From contig CAAEAE010000087.1 in assembly GCA_900753715.1 (NCBI GenBank), forward strand, positions 1-6,411: 6,411 nucleotides of DNA. Reading direction: 5' to 3'. The translations under genes were made by a program, and so were the position numbers. Below the pieces are notes generated by a model. It saw only the letters and a list, made by a program, of their open reading frames with translations, was not told the DNA's origin and searched no databases. Each line of letters begins with the position of its first letter. Position 1 is the first letter of the stretch. Positions 6,360 through 6,411 of the stretch are shown here, piece by piece. This stretch comes from an uncultured Roseburia sp. (GTDB lineage: Bacteria > Bacillota_A > Clostridia > Lachnospirales > Lachnospiraceae).

Positions 6360-6411
6360 TTATTTTTTCTGTACATATTTCAGACAGTCAAGTGTTACGG
6401 CTGCCAGGATA
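6360..6411 (-). CDS. mglC: C-terminal end of MglC-like galactoside ABC permease (partial)
   Basis: Only the last 16 codons and the TAA are in the window; the start lies to the right. The residues ILAAVTLDCLKYVQKK align closely with the recalled E. coli MglC terminus (AVALDSLKYARKK), with 9 of the last 13 positions identical. MglC is the membrane permease of the galactose/methyl-galactoside ABC importer. The hydrophobic-then-basic ending fits the last membrane helix of this permease family. A strong terminator follows directly. The nearby MglB-like gene and two-component system support the call, but the identification rests on very little sequence; another monosaccharide permease of the same family remains possible. 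Confidence 0.7.
   Translation of the reverse strand, partial: ILAAVTLDCLKYVQKK

Noticed and set aside
1..6411. CRISPR array, tRNA, rRNA or insertion sequence
   Set aside because: I saw no regularly spaced repeats, cloverleaf-like segment, transposase motif or terminal inverted repeats by eye.

Overview
The window looks like chromosomal DNA from a Gram-positive Clostridia member, most likely Lachnospiraceae. The evidence is the strong AGGAGG-type ribosome binding sites, a YesM/YesN-type two-component system, a lipoprotein sugar-binding protein, and moderate GC. This placement is an inference; there is no rRNA or marker gene. Every supported gene lies on the minus strand, so transcription runs from high to low coordinates.

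Right edge (6360-6411): the last 16 codons of an upstream gene. They closely match the C-terminus of MglC, the galactose/methyl-galactoside ABC permease. An intergenic region follows (6188-6359). It holds a strong rho-independent terminator closing the mgl operon, an A/T palindrome, and a sigma-A-type promoter with an extended -10 and an inverted repeat in its spacer.

Centre (657-6187): a tightly packed four-gene sensory operon. In order it encodes (1) a 532-residue YesN-type response regulator with an AraC DNA-binding domain; (2) a 611-residue YesM-type membrane histidine kinase with an extracellular Cache-like region; (3) a 316-residue type I periplasmic-binding-fold protein held by an N-terminal membrane segment; and (4) a 356-residue MglB-like lipoprotein. 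The last keeps every glucose/galactose contact and the calcium site known from E. coli MglB. Genes 2-3 overlap by 4 nt and genes 3-4 by 8 nt, so their translation is probably coupled.

Left edge (1-537): the first 179 codons of an uncharacterised, highly charged cytoplasmic protein. It follows a 119-bp gap with no convincing terminator.

Working model (inference): the two extracytoplasmic binding proteins detect a hexose such as galactose or glucose and pass the signal to the YesM-type kinase. The kinase phosphorylates the YesN-type regulator, which controls the neighbouring mgl transporter and perhaps its own operon. This resembles known binding-protein-assisted sugar sensors such as clostridial XylFII-LytS, but with two binding proteins of different anchoring and apparently different ligand-site conservation.
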